A DNA stretch of 64,000 bases from Branchiostoma belcheri (GCF_001625305.1 NW_017804020.1:1074351-1138350), one strand, 5' to 3'. Shown: positions 25,301 to 33,064, counted from the stretch's first letter. Notes: a model not told the origin generated them from the sequence alone. Program-made: numbers and translations.

Positions 25301-28300
25301 CTTACCACCGTACGGTACTTGAGATTTCCAACTGTCTGCAGAAAACTTTGCTCCTCTTTTTTCAAACTCAATTTTGAGTCCCTGATATGTATGTATTAGT
25401 TGCAATAACCATGAAAAAGAAGACTCTTTCTCATAGGTTATACATATGTCCTCATGTGTAGTAGAATCGTGTTGACCTCTACATCTGAAAGATGATGCTA
25501 GAAGCTTAAGGGGGTGGGGGTGGAGGTTTGTTATTTGACATGGGCCAACCTTTCCTTCCATTGCAGATGAGTGGGGCTATTCTGAGATGGTGGGGTGGAT
25601 AGGTGGGGTACCTGAACAGGCCATGGCTCTGGCCAAGGACAGGCAGAAGAAAGACAACCACAACATAAGTATGCAGTCCATCCTTCCATACTCACACTCC
25701 CTCGCTCCATTCTCCTGCCCTCGTCCAATCTTTGTCATCTTTTGCTTCACGTCAATCCTTCTACCTTTCAATCTTCAAGCCACCTTTCACTCCTGCATTT
25801 CTTTCCTTCTCATTCAACCCCTTCTTCCTCAAGCCTGTAGTAATTTTTCCTCAAACCTGTGGTAATTTTTCCTCAAACCTGTGGTAATTTTTCCTCAAAC
25901 CTGTGGTAATTTTTCCTCAAACCTGTGGTAATTTTTCCTCAAACCTGTGGTAATTTTTCCTCAAATCTGTAGTAATTTTTCCTCAAGGCTAGTCAAGCCT
26001 GTAGTAATTTTACTATCACAGTTTCAGAAACTGTTCGATCACAGTTCTTTACTAATCGGTCTTCTATTCAGTGTAAATTTCTCCTACATTGCTCCCCCAC
26101 ACTAGGCTTTTATTCCTCCTCTTTATATGCTGTCAGTCCCATATCCACTTCAGCAGTGTGTCCCCTGTACTGTATTCAGCTACCCTTATATAACATAGCT
26201 GACTGTGTATCTCCCTTCTTGGTAAATCTTATCCCTGGCTATACTGTATCTCCCCTCCCGCTACACATTGAAAACACAGCCATCACCAAATTATCATTTC
26301 TTTCTCAGAATTTCTGGCTCAAATGGTGGCCTTGTTGAAAGTAAGACATGCCAGTGCTATAAACTGTTGGTAGGACTACGTCTTTCAATAATAGAAAGCC
26401 TACTAACCTTCAGTTAAGAGTCCTGGATTCCTATCACTACACCTACAGATCTGTAGCAGTTCATTCTGTATGCATGGCCTGATTGGCCGGTTTGCAGGTG
26501 ATGGTTCTTCTTGCTGATTGGCTATTGAGATAATTATATCAACTTACTCAGAACACCTGTACAAGCTATAACATACATGGCATTAGGAACTGCCTAGGCC
26601 TTCAAGTATCATTCAAGGTCTTTCCTACTCTCCTCTCTTCAAGTCTCTGTCTTTCCGTCTCTCTTCATACTGTGAACAGGAAGGCTATGGTCATTGTTAA
26701 CCCATGTTTCTGCCAACTAATAACTGGTGAAGGCCTGTATTCATGGTGCCCCACATTACTGTTATTGTACTTAACTGGTGATAGTTTAATCGGTGTAAGC
26801 TAAAACATTGGGGGTAAGGTTGGCCCTTACTTTATACCTCTATCAGTGTTCTGAATTGTTTTGGTCATAAATATCTATCGTATTTCAACATTTCAAATAC
26901 AAAAGGTCTCTAGTTTGTACACATTGTTTAAAGATTGGTCCATCTTACTTCAAACTCTACGGAACACTAATAGAGTATGAAAAACTGTGGATTTTACAAG
27001 CAGGTTTGCTCGGGAATTTAAAGTCTTTTGAAAACTGAACGGTGTTGTCGTCATTCCAGTTGAGAGACGGAGAAGATTCAACATCAACGACCGTATCAAG
27101 GAGCTGGGGACCCTGCTGCCAAAGACAGCAGACCCGTAAGTGTTATACTATCAGTTAACGAAACCTACAGTGGGTTCTTCTTGCTGATTGGCTATTGAGA
27201 TAATTGGATCAACTGCCCCAGAACACGCACAACATACATGTATTGGCATTAGGAACTCCATGATGACGACGGTGGGTGTCGCTGGAAGACAGACAAAAAA
27301 TGTCCAGACTATGCATGGTGTACACATGACTAATAAACTGGTAGACACACCAACTACTAAGCAACTGATTCCAGCCCAGAATAGAACAAGACACAGTCAT
27401 GCCGTCAAATATCAGAGGTATCAACCAAGAATTGAGATGTTAAAAAATTAGGAGCTATTGTAGAGTGGAAGCACAGTTGGGACACTAGAAAGCTTTATAC
27501 AACTCCTGCAATTAAATGTGCAAATATTGGGTGTAACAGGTCGTTTGGTGGAATACAGCTAGCTGCCACTGCGCCGCATGCCTGTGAAGCTGGTGTGTTA
27601 CACCGAAGGGTGGTTATACCAATAATATTAAGAATGTTACTTGAATAAATCATGTTTTTGACAAACTGATGTGATTTGTGTTGTTAGTGACATGCGCTGG
27701 AATAAGGGCACCATCCTGAAGGCATCTGTGGACTACATCAGGCGACTGAAGAAGGAACACGAGCGCATGAGGCACATGGAGGAGAGGCAGAAACAGATGG
27801 AGCAGATGAACAGGAAAATGTTACTTAGAATACAGGTAAACAAACATTTGCAGTGAGTTGTTTACTTGGATTATGATGCATAGTAACAACTGTAAAGTCA
27901 ATTTTTGTGAGACATAAATGCAGCAAAATGTTAAAGGTAATGAAACATTGTCAATTGTTTTTGACACAATTTTTGACACACGGTATCGTAGGTCAATATT
28001 GTATCAGAATTTTGCCTGTTGTAGACGATATCTTTCCTGATACAACATCAGGAAAATCTATAGATGGGATGGCATACTTTAAAACGCGAGCACGACCTAA
28101 ATACCGAAGTGCTATCCACAGTACATGTCGGGTTTCACGCAGGTATAGTACGTTCTGCCAACATGCAAACGTAGCACAGTTTTTCTGTTAGTTGGCCCAC
28201 TGATGGTCTAATGGTTGCCTGCAAGACTGTGGTTTGAATCAAATATACTAGTACTGACTAAAAGCCATTCATTCATTGAATTATGCAAATCTGCACTAAG

Positions 28301-28656
28301 ATGTTGTTCAATTGTTTATTGTAAATTTTAATCTATCCTTTGTGGCATCTCTCCAGGAGTTGGAGATGCACTGTCGTGCTCACAGCATCCCGACGACGCC
28401 CCTAACCAACGACACCTCCACCTCACAAATCACCGAACAGTTCATGAGACATGAGGGCCTCCTGTTGGCTGAGGGCGGAGGTGCAGTCTCCCCGTCCGAA
28501 GCCCCGGCTCCTGCCATCACCATCACGTTAGAGGACATGATGGATGAAGGCCCGGCCGGGGACCCCATGTTGTCCGCCACAGTGTCCCCCGACGGCAGCC
28601 GACGCAGCAGCATCAACAGTATGGAGGACCATCCTGATCTCCTGCAGCTCCAATGA
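1095..28656 (+). CDS. Mitf: MiT/TFE family bHLH-leucine-zipper transcription factor (MITF/TFEB/TFE3/TFEC orthologue), complete
   Basis: Coding exons are 1095-1351, 6653-6866, 11014-11277, 20577-20672, 24769-24958, 27060-27135, 27688-27835 and 28357-28656. They total 1545 nt (514 aa plus TGA), and all junctions keep frame with GT-AG sites. Landmarks in order: an MITF-A/TFE3-like N-terminus (ESG...LKS, residues 48-80); the Rag-GTPase-binding type segment starting at Met96 ([15 protein letters not shown]); a DSPM site at Ser231 matching TFEB Ser142/MITF Ser73; the acidic activation helix [21 protein letters not shown] with Ser305 at the TFEB Ser211 14-3-3 position; an IKKE sumoylation motif; the basic region and HLH ([17 protein letters not shown]); a leucine zipper; and a C-terminal SRRSS tail (496-500). 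Family knowledge: binds CANNTG/CLEAR E-boxes and controls lysosome, autophagy and pigment-cell genes under mTORC1. Length is close to MITF-A (about 520 aa). The exact paralogue name is not meaningful before vertebrate duplications. Confidence 0.95.
2535..2790 (+). repeat. Dispersed repeat family R2, copy 1
   Basis: Marked by TACCTGCA repeats and CAGTACATTGACTGGTGCAGGTAGACATCAGAAATACCTGCACAGC-type sequence. Related copies are at 20978-21245, 43668-43935 and, inverted, 48088-48345. About 255 bp. The inverted TACCTGCA/TGCAGGTA blocks suggest a foldback/MITE origin. Confidence 0.7.
4344..4494. mobile_element. Inverted-repeat MITE-like element
   Basis: The left arm (GCTACTCTCCAAGCAGAGTTGG... from 4344) is the near reverse complement of the right arm ending CTTCTGCTTGGAGAGTAC near 4494; arms about 35 bp, spacer about 80 bp. 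No clear target-site duplication. A related single arm occurs near 31210-31236. Confidence 0.65.
5655..5940. repeat. Complex inverted repeat with AGCCTGG/CCAGAC blocks
   Basis: Several copies of AGCCTGG and its complement surround ACCAGACCTATTTTAG and its partner GAGGTCTGGTATTAG. GAAAATCTAG occurs at both ends (5653 and 5930). Probably a compound non-autonomous element. Confidence 0.5.
6653..6866 (+). CDS. Mitf: MiT/TFE exon encoding the Rag-GTPase/lysosome-docking segment
   Basis: Follows the acceptor CATTACAG and ends at AAG|GTGAGG. Nine codons precede an ATG at 6681 set in a perfect Kozak context (GCCACCATG), so this exon could also start translation on transcripts lacking exon A, giving 419 aa. 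The segment [20 protein letters not shown] matches TFEB/MITF residues 1-20, where Ser3, Arg4, Gln10 and Leu11 are known to contact active Rag GTPases; all four are kept here (Ser-3, Arg-4, Gln-10, Leu-11). This strongly predicts conserved amino-acid/mTORC1 control. Confidence 0.93.
6914..7099. mobile_element. MITE family R1 copy with 6-bp target duplication
   Basis: Ends are GAGGGCCTGCATG and its exact reverse complement CATGCAGGCCCTC. Flanks ATCTAG (6908-6913) and ATCTAG (7100-7105) form a target-site duplication. The inside carries ATTACGATGATTTTAGGGGGCTGCCTACGAAG-type sequence found in other copies (49899-50100, 60909-61120 and scrambled copies at 36.9-38.6 kb). No coding capacity. Confidence 0.8.
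8401..8583. mobile_element. MITE with ~70-bp terminal inverted repeats and 7-bp target duplication
   Basis: The left end GTAGCCTCTACCAGGCTT... and the right end ...AGCCTGGTAGAGGCTAC are complementary for about 70 bp with only a few mismatches. TATCTAT flanks both ends (8394-8400, 8584-8590). A shorter relative lies at about 47700-47816, sharing GGAAAGAGTAGAAAT and the GAGTTGGTCTGC core. Confidence 0.85.
9232..9256 (+). promoter_or_regulatory. CCAAT and TATA-like elements before candidate exon B
   Basis: An inverted CCAAT (GATTGG, 9232-9237) and TAAATA (9251-9256) about 300 bp upstream of the exon B ATG, with another inverted CCAAT at about 9040. Weak but consistent with a promoter. Confidence 0.35.
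9558..9743 (+). CDS. Mitf: Candidate alternative first exon B of the MiT/TFE gene
   Basis: ATG at 9558 lies directly downstream of an in-frame TGA (9552-9554). Sixty-two codons run open to CAG|GTAAAA at 9744, ending in phase 0, which fits the phase-0 acceptor of the exon at 11014. The peptide ends with ...[21 protein letters not shown] and is followed by [12 protein letters not shown]. Upstream there is an inverted CCAAT box (9232-9237) and a TAAATA element (9251-9256). Vertebrate MITF uses exactly this arrangement: isoform-specific first exons (M, MC and others) splice to the exon starting VQTHLENP. The protein would be about 419 aa and would lack the Rag-binding N-terminus. No sequence homologue is recognised, so the call rests on openness, phase, splice site and position. 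Confidence 0.6.
9744..11013. other. MiT/TFE intron upstream of exon 11014
   Basis: No supported exon. An open stretch beginning ATATGGCGGGG at 10180 (63 codons) has no convincing donor. Short AT-rich direct repeats of a TTTTATGCTTTACATTTTAT type occupy 10850-10925. Confidence 0.45.
11014..11277 (+). CDS. Mitf: MiT/TFE exon 2-3 equivalent (PTRYHIQQ segment and DSPM phosphosite)
   Basis: Begins after TTGTTTAG with [17 protein letters not shown], matching MITF VQTHLENPTKYHIQQAQ. It ends at AGAG|GTCAGG, with 88 codons and phase 0 at both ends. The central part is Thr/Ser/Pro-rich (human TFE proteins are Ser/Pro-rich here too). Near the end DSPMSLLS aligns with NSPMAML of TFEB (Ser142) and MITF (Ser73), a known ERK/mTOR site. 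In human MITF this stretch is split into two exons; here it is one. Confidence 0.93.
12248..12255. promoter_or_regulatory. Perfect cAMP response element inside the MiT/TFE intron
   Basis: TGACGTCA, the full palindromic CRE, lies in the intron between exons 11014-11277 and 20577-20672, in a locally GC-richer stretch (12140-12270). In vertebrates a CRE drives the MITF-M promoter. No convincing first exon was found directly after it. Confidence 0.3.
13741..14134. mobile_element. hAT-type MITE with perfect 8-bp target duplication
   Basis: Termini TAGTGATGCATACC and GGTATGCATCACTA are perfect 14-bp inverted repeats. ATCAGAAG is duplicated exactly on both sides (13733-13740 and 14135-14142). An 8-bp duplication with a TAGTG-like terminus is the hAT superfamily signature. 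The 394-bp interior is packed with AAGTCCGGA / TCCGGACTT and TTAGGTTC motifs in both orientations, likely subterminal transposase-binding repeats. No transposase is encoded. Confidence 0.9.
14150..14325 (+). repeat. Dispersed repeat family R3, copy 1
   Basis: Core order: GCAGACGATATCTTTTCC, ACAACATTTAAAAACTGTAGATGGGATGTCAT-type, GAAGTGCTATGCACAATACATG, TTTGCACAGGT. Similar copies are at 23797-23965, 28005-28175 and 52655-52825, with a 3' fragment at about 46000-46092. Confidence 0.65.
15065..15835 (+). repeat. Tandem repeat, ~180-190 bp unit, about four copies
   Basis: TCATATCAGG recurs at about 15093, 15281, 15472 and 15652. Each is followed by TTTCCAGATTTCTCA, AAAGCAGGGT, ACAAAATTAATGA and CTGTACATTTGTCTTCTCC. 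Units are about 90% alike. Intronic; no coding signal kept across units. Confidence 0.85.
16717..16728 (+). promoter_or_regulatory. Palindromic E-box upstream of candidate exon C
   Basis: GGACACGTGTCC is a perfect 12-bp palindrome around CACGTG, about 260 bp before the exon C ATG, with an inverted CCAAT box 39 bp downstream of it. It is consistent with MiT/TFE or USF binding. Confidence 0.4.
16984..17088 (+). CDS. Mitf: Candidate alternative first exon C of the MiT/TFE gene
   Basis: ATG at 16984 follows an in-frame TGA at 16837. Thirty-five codons ([17 protein letters not shown]... ending VEFCLRK) run open to AAAG|GTAGGG at 17089 in phase 0, compatible with the phase-0 acceptor at 20577. The peptide is strongly charged, protein-like and probably helical. 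Upstream lie a palindromic E-box GGACACGTGTCC (16717-16728), an inverted CCAAT (16767-16771) and an AATAAAA TATA-like stretch near 16891. The predicted isoform is about 304 aa, starting just before the DDVIDDII activation helix and lacking both the Rag-binding segment and the DSPM site. I recognise no homologue for these 35 residues. Confidence 0.55.
17089..20576. other. MiT/TFE intron upstream of the activation-domain exon
   Basis: AT-rich unique-looking sequence; no exon, MITE or tandem array that I can support. Confidence 0.4.
20577..20672 (+). CDS. Mitf: MiT/TFE exon encoding the acidic activation domain
   Basis: Thirty-two codons between TTTTGTAG and ACG|GTGAGC, phase 0 at both ends: [20 protein letters not shown]... 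This is nearly identical to [21 protein letters not shown], the amphipathic AD1 helix that recruits p300/CBP. The exon starts with an in-frame ATG, as the human equivalent does (MQMDDVIDD), which offers another possible internal start. Confidence 0.95.
20785..20880 (+). repeat. SINE-like dispersed repeat with tRNA B-box resemblance
   Basis: AGTGCCTTTCTCAAGGACACAA followed by GGATTTGAACCCGGGGCC resembles 54357-54470 (AGTGCCTTTGTCAAGGGCACAA ... GGGATTCAAACCC). The GATTTGAACCC element resembles a tRNA T-arm/pol III B box. No complete tRNA cloverleaf is visible. Confidence 0.5.
20978..21245 (+). repeat. Dispersed repeat family R2, copy 2
   Basis: TACCTGCACCAG... to ...GTGATATTTTGAGCCCTG, in the same order as 2535-2790, including TGCAGGTAGGCATTAGAAAT and ACCTGCACAGCTC. 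Confidence 0.7.
22555..22638 (+). CDS. Mitf: Possible alternative first exon D of the MiT/TFE gene
   Basis: ATG at 22555 in a good context (TTGCACCATGC) directly follows an in-frame TGA (22540-22542). Twenty-eight codons ([17 protein letters not shown] ... VIVE) run to GAA|GTAAGT at 22639 in phase 0, compatible with the exon at 24769. The donor is near-perfect. Predicted isoform about 265 aa, keeping only the Ser211-type site, bHLH-Zip and tail. The peptide is Arg/His-rich and unfamiliar. It is the shortest and weakest of the three candidate first exons; a chance ORF beside a chance donor cannot be excluded. Confidence 0.4.
23797..23965 (+). repeat. Dispersed repeat family R3, copy 2
   Basis: TTTTCCGACACAATATTTGAAAACTATAGATGGAATGTCAT-type core followed by AAGTAATATGCTATACATTAAAGG, parallel to 14150-14325. 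Confidence 0.6.
24498..24768 (+). repeat. Minisatellite (~51-56 bp, five copies) running into an exon acceptor
   Basis: Unit TTTCCACAACTATGTTTTATAAC / ATTAGTCCTGATTGG / TCGGTTTGTTC repeats from 24498, with a degenerate copy at 24355-24400. The last unit ends GTGGGTTTGTTCTGCAG, so the repeat itself supplies the pyrimidine tract and AG of the exon at 24769. Each unit carries an ATTGG (inverted CCAAT). Confidence 0.85.
24769..24958 (+). CDS. Mitf: MiT/TFE exon with 14-3-3 site, sumoylation motif and basic region start
   Basis: Runs from TTCTGCAG to ATGA|GTACGT; 63 codons plus one base. Encodes ...[19 protein letters not shown] then [22 protein letters not shown] matches TFEB SSSCPADL around Ser211, the mTORC1-dependent 14-3-3 site. 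NIKKE matches the MITF Lys182 sumoylation motif. [13 protein letters not shown] is the conserved basic-region lead-in. The one-base overhang plus TT of the next exon gives Ile, producing DNHNMIERRRRF. The acceptor sits in the last unit of a ~51-bp minisatellite. Confidence 0.95.
24959..25566. other. Short intron between basic-region exon and its duplicate
   Basis: Nothing recognised apart from normal splice sites at each end. Confidence 0.4.
25567..25668 (+). CDS. Mitf: Cassette exon duplicating the MiT/TFE basic-region lead-in
   Basis: The acceptor TTCCATTGCAG with a pyrimidine tract and the donor ATAA|GTATGC bound 102 nt, phase 1 in and out, so inclusion keeps frame. It encodes [20 protein letters not shown] followed by [14 protein letters not shown], a second copy of the 13-residue block in the preceding exon. 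Within that block the two DNA copies differ almost only at third codon positions, which suggests selection on the peptide. Inclusion would place two copies of the block in series before IERRRRF (protein +34 aa). It cannot join a phase-0 exon. ATGs at 25587 and 25623 would also permit it to act as a first exon. A recent duplication not yet decayed is the alternative. Confidence 0.6.
25669..27059. other. MiT/TFE intron between cassette and bHLH exon
   Basis: Begins with a pyrimidine-rich stretch, then a 22-bp tandem array (25827-25994). A ~90-bp block at 26498-26592 recurs at 27173-27257, on the other side of exon 27060-27135. Confidence 0.5.
25827..25994 (+). repeat. 22-bp tandem repeat, about 7-8 copies
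   Basis: Unit AACCTGTGGTAATTTTTCCTCA repeated almost exactly with no spacers. A simple minisatellite. Confidence 0.9.
27060..27135 (+). CDS. Mitf: MiT/TFE exon encoding basic region and helix 1
   Basis: Follows TCATTCCAG and ends at CC|GTAAGT (76 nt). Encodes (I)[25 protein letters not shown]. The ERRRR basic core contacts E-box DNA and [11 protein letters not shown] is helix 1. These residues are essentially invariant in the family; even the junction (DP|DMRWNKG) matches vertebrate MITF. Confidence 0.97.
27136..27687. other. MiT/TFE intron between helix exons
   Basis: Contains the second copy of a block (27173-27257: TTCTTCTTGCTGATTGGCTATTGAGATAATT...) shared with 26498-26592. No exon. Confidence 0.45.
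27688..27835 (+). CDS. Mitf: MiT/TFE exon encoding helix 2 and the start of the leucine zipper
   Basis: Runs from TTGTTAG to ACAG|GTAAAC (148 nt). [20 protein letters not shown] is the family-diagnostic helix 2. It is followed by the Lys/Glu/Arg-rich start of the zipper, ending MLLRIQ, as in MITF (LLLRIQ). Confidence 0.97.
27836..28356. repeat. MiT/TFE last intron with family R3, copy 3
   Basis: 28005-28175 carries GTAGACGATATCTTTCC, AATCTATAGATGGGATGGCAT-type and GAAGTGCTATCCACAGTACATG blocks as in 14150-14325. Nothing else recognised. Confidence 0.55.
28357..28656 (+). CDS. Mitf: MiT/TFE last coding exon (zipper end and C-terminal tail)
   Basis: Begins [15 protein letters not shown] (MITF ELEMQARAHGLS) after TCTCCAG and stops with TGA at 28654-28656. 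The 99-residue tail has [30 protein letters not shown], equivalent to MITF LEDILMDD...DPLLSSVSP...SRRSS. The tail is much shorter than in vertebrate MITF between zipper and LEDI motif: the central activation region is nearly absent. Confidence 0.95.
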   Translation, partial: ELEMHCRAHSIPTTPLTNDTSTSQITEQFMRHEGLLLAEGGGAVSPSEAPAPAITITLEDMMDEGPAGDPMLSATVSPDGSRRSSINSMEDHPDLLQLQ

Positions 28657-31340
28657 CAGTGAGCCATCTAGCAGAACGTGCTGGAACTACAGGCGTGAAA
28701 AGGCACACCACTAAGACTTGTGACTACCCTAGACAATAGCGCTAATACTAATACTACCAGGTGTACAAGAATGACACTACATGGAATCATGCGACAGAAG
28801 GAAAGGATGATGACTCTTGAAAATCAAGGAGAGACAAGGAGACAATGGAGGGTACAGATTCAAGAAGGCCACAAGATGACACCCAAGTCGATGAATACAG
28901 GAGAAAGGAAATTGATGACAAACTTTTTCCCAACAGACTTCAGATGGTAGTTAAACCATAAGCATTCTACAGGTTACAGATTGCCCCCACATTTGCACTG
29001 GTGACCTGGGAACTTGGAATGCAATAGGTTAACTAAAGGAGAAGTTGTATATATTATTGGAAGTGGAAGGTATCGGATTGTTTCACAACAGAAGTATCTG
29101 TACATGGCAAAACGTCTGAGCAAAGTGTCTGTTATAAGTTGATGAGACTAATGAAATGTGTGATGTGATTATACAGAGTGGTGTGATCCAAAATTGTTGA
29201 TGTAAATACAGTGGGAGTTAAATATGAGCTACAGAGTAGTTCCGTGCAGATATTACTATATGAAATATACAGGCGATGTGTGTAAAACTATGCTGTTGTT
29301 GATGTGGTTATAGATTCTAGGGTAATCTCTAGACTTTTGGGATGATTTCTAAAATCTTTGAACTATTTCTATTGTTAATACTTATGAATGAAGATATTTT
29401 AACCCGCTTGTGGTGAGTGGTGTAATTTCTGTGGTGGAAAAGATGTATCAGTATCATGAAAATTAAGTCAAATTGATTCTTTTATGCATTATCCAGAAAT
29501 ATTAGGTCTCTTATGTCACTCCACATTGGGGTTGGATGTCAGAAGTGAATTTTTTTCTTCTCAAAAAATCATGCAGTACTGGAACTGTGCAGTACTACAT
29601 TGTATGAATAGTGCATGCCCAGTCCTTTGTATGATACATAATAGTACGCTGTTTCAGAAAAGCATAAATTCCACATGCGCGGTGTATTCACTACTTGAAT
29701 ACATTGTTGAGTTGAGTACTGTTATACACCCCAATTGTGCACCCCTGTGATAAACTGGTATCACCCAAGCTTTGCTTTGCATGACATAACTTGTGACCAG
29801 TCCACTCCAGTGAAGGGGTGACTGTGATCCTATGGTTTGAAGGTAGCCAGGTAACCTTACAACCTTCATTCATGTACAGTCCATTGTTGTATGTCAGATG
29901 TGACAAAAAGGGCATTATAATAAGTAGTTGTTTACAGATACAGCTGTGGTGTTAGTGCACATTCACTGTTGAATGGAAAATATAATTACACAAGGTGAAC
30001 TTGTTGCATCCTAAAGAACTTATAAGAGGTCTGCAGTGGATGTAACGGCCATGGAAAAACCTGCTTGTAAATAGCATTACTAAAAAAATAGGTGCTCGTC
30101 TAAACAAGAAACTGTAGAGAGTCTAGATGAACAAAAGTACAACCAGTAGTACTTCCATACGTATTATAAATATGTGATCCGTAGAGCAGTATTTTTGTAG
30201 AATTGTATATACTGTGCTTGTTAATCACAAAACTGGAAAAAATACACCCTTGTTGGCAACAAAATTATCTTGAAGTTTAGTCTAAGAGGAAACAGCTTCA
30301 GAAGTCAGATGGGTTACAATTTTTTCCGTTCGGATGTTTCCTAATTTTAACTGATTTTGTCATGGCAGACTAGGACTAGGAGTGTAAACGTATTCACAAT
30401 CTTTTGAAGCTCTTGTACTACAACACAAGTTAAACATTCTGTTGGTCAATACAGCAAACAAGCAGTTTGTTACAATAGTAGGTTATAATGTTCCTGTTCT
30501 GTTAAAAATATTTGCCATGGGGGTAAAAATACTAAAAATGTACAAAGTGATGAACAAATGGTGTACTTCTATTGATAGTTCTCAAATTGAAAACTATGTT
30601 TAGAAAAAAAAAGTTTAGAAAACTCTAATTTCATAGATTGTTTGTAATTTTGTATGTTTAGTTTTTTTTTTCATGTAACACTCACTAATTGCGTAAATTC
30701 TTACCTCACCAACGTAACAATTTATTAATTTCTGTTGATGGAACCAACTACAAAGCCCTACCCTTAGTAGACCCTCAGATAATTTAGACGTTTTTGTTTT
30801 AGTTTTACATTTTAGTAGACGTTAATAGAATTGTGTAGCTTGCTGATCTGACATGTAACAACTCTAGTAGATTCAGTACAGTGCACTTGTCATTACATTT
30901 CAAACATTTCACAGTTTCTGTGGGGAAGAGCACAATAAAAGTGAACTAAAGGTTGATATGTTTTTGTCTCCATTTTGATGACTACTGTCTGGGTATTATA
31001 CCAGTACATGTATTTTAGAAAGTCATGCATGCAAGCAAAACAATGCAATATATTTCCTTGAACTGAAAGAACAATTGGCAAGTATTGCATGTGCAGGTCT
31101 GAATGATTTTGGGACTTTATTTGCATAATCAATGACAAGTCCCAGAAAACAAGGGTGATATATGTTGGGAGATGGTTTGTGACAAATGACAAGCAAGAAA
31201 AATGTAACACTTTAGCCTCCCAACATCTGCTTGGAAGTTGGAAACGCATAGTTAAATCCAAGTCTAAAGTCCAAAAGGGATATTAAAGTTGTATACAAGT
31301 TATGGCTTACAGGTGAATAAAGAAAGATGAACGAAGTGCA
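28657..31340 (+). other. Mitf: Probable 3' UTR of the MiT/TFE gene
   Basis: No recognisable coding exon follows the stop. The stretch is AT-rich and mostly free of the dispersed repeats that fill the neighbouring introns, which is what a long 3' UTR looks like; vertebrate MITF 3' UTRs are also about 3 kb. AATAAA occurs at 30934-30939 and 31316-31321. The exact end is inference. Confidence 0.55.
31316..31321 (+). terminator. Candidate polyadenylation signal of the MiT/TFE gene
   Basis: AATAAA at the end of the repeat-poor stretch after the stop codon; an earlier AATAAA at 30934-30939 is an alternative. Choice between them is inference. Confidence 0.35.
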
Positions 31341-32975
31341 TGGATCAAAAGTGCCCTCTAGCAGTTAAATGACGAACTGAAGCATAATTCATAGCACTGA
31401 TACAAGAATGTACTATAGATATAACATGTTATATACGTAGATATAAATTGTTATATACGTTAAGTATATGCTGTATTATTTTGTTGTGACCTGTACCTAA
31501 ACCAGTGTGTTTGTACAATCAAGATACTCATTTGCGATATATATGTTCGCTAAGCTGTTCTAATACTGTAGTAAATTTTTGGGCCGCTAGGGGGCAATTT
31601 TGATCCATGCAACAACAGGTGTTTCCTTGTCGTTTTCAACACCTGTGTAAAAAGAACCACGTGCGGTGTGGTTAGTTCAAAATGGCGCTTTGGTACATAT
31701 TTTGGGATGTTATTTTTGTACAACTTTTCGGGTACTTCTTCGTATTTTAGGCGGTAGAATGTGTGTTTAAACTGTGTAGTGCAACGATGGAAGTTTTCGT
31801 AGTGGATTTATTGCCATTCTCATGGTGTTTTGAGGAGAAAATGTGGAGTTCCTGACCTGGTGAATGTTGGATGGAGAAGACAACAAAATGGCGAGATGTT
31901 TGGGAAGAACTGCATGGTTCGGAGTGGACTTCACCTTTCCTTACAGGACACGTAAACGACAAACTATTGTCTGACATTATTCCCTAGCAACTTTGTAAAC
32001 AAAACGTCATATTCAACAAGTTACATATCGTAAAAATGATTAATATTCCTGATTTAGAAAAGAGCATCAATTTTTTGGCGCGTTTTATCCTTGAACTGAT
32101 TCGGTAAAAATTGCTTTCCTCTTGAAAGACAAGACATTGGAGAACCTTTCTGACAACTTTCACGATGAAGGCAACTTTCTGTCAGTCTTTTTTTGTCCTC
32201 GGAGAATGCCAGTCATATAATCAAATCAATATGGCCTTCCAAACAATTAGCCATGGTCGTTTTCAACAGCTGTGTCAGAAGAACCACGTGGCGTGGTTCG
32301 TGAGAATTGGCGCTCTGGAACGGCGTGAATACACTGTCTCGTGTTTTTTTACAGTACTTTCCGGGCCTTTTTTTTAGTTTTAGCCGGTAGAATATTGTCT
32401 AAACTGTGTGGTAGAAAGACTGGAGTTTTCGTGGTAGATTTATTGCCGCTCTCATAGTGTTTTAAGGTGAAAATACCGGCATTTCCTGACCTGTTGAATG
32501 TTAGAGAAGACTGCTTGCAGTGCTTGGTACCGGTTCGGAGTCGACTTCACCTTTCCGTATAGGTAAGCAACAAATTATTTGTCTGACATAATTCCCTAGC
32601 AACTAAAGTAAAAACATGTCACATATTTATGTTGGTCTCATTTCTCAATTATATAACGTTGTGAGGTCATTTTTGTGGAAAAAAGAATGCATTATTACGA
32701 AAACTGTCTTCTGTACTTCTCCACGTGGTTAGAAAACACCTGTTGGAATGTGCACGTGTGCATAATTAATTTCCCTCCAAAATCTTGTGTAAACAAGTCT
32801 GGATCCTCAACGTTTTGAAACTTCAGTTCAGTTGATTATATTTCCATTCTTCTATTATCCTTTGCATTGTACTCTGTTAGAAAGCTTGTGCACTTTCTCG
32901 TTAGACCAATTAGACAACACCAAACGTTATGGTGCCAGTAGTTTCTTTGGATTTTTAATTTGCATTGGATGCTTG

Positions 32976-33064
32976 TTTAATATTTCTATCCCAGTTTTTC
33001 TCACGGTGTTTCTTTACTTTAAACCTGACAACACCGTGAGAAAAACTGGGATAGAAATATTAAA
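32976..33064. repeat. Perfect 35-bp inverted repeat (hairpin)
   Basis: 32976-33010 and 33030-33064 are exact reverse complements (core CTATCCCAGTTTTTCTCACG), separated by 19 bp. Confidence 0.95.

Noticed and set aside
25827-25994. CRISPR-like array
   Set aside because: 22-bp units without spacers in a eukaryotic intron; a plain minisatellite.
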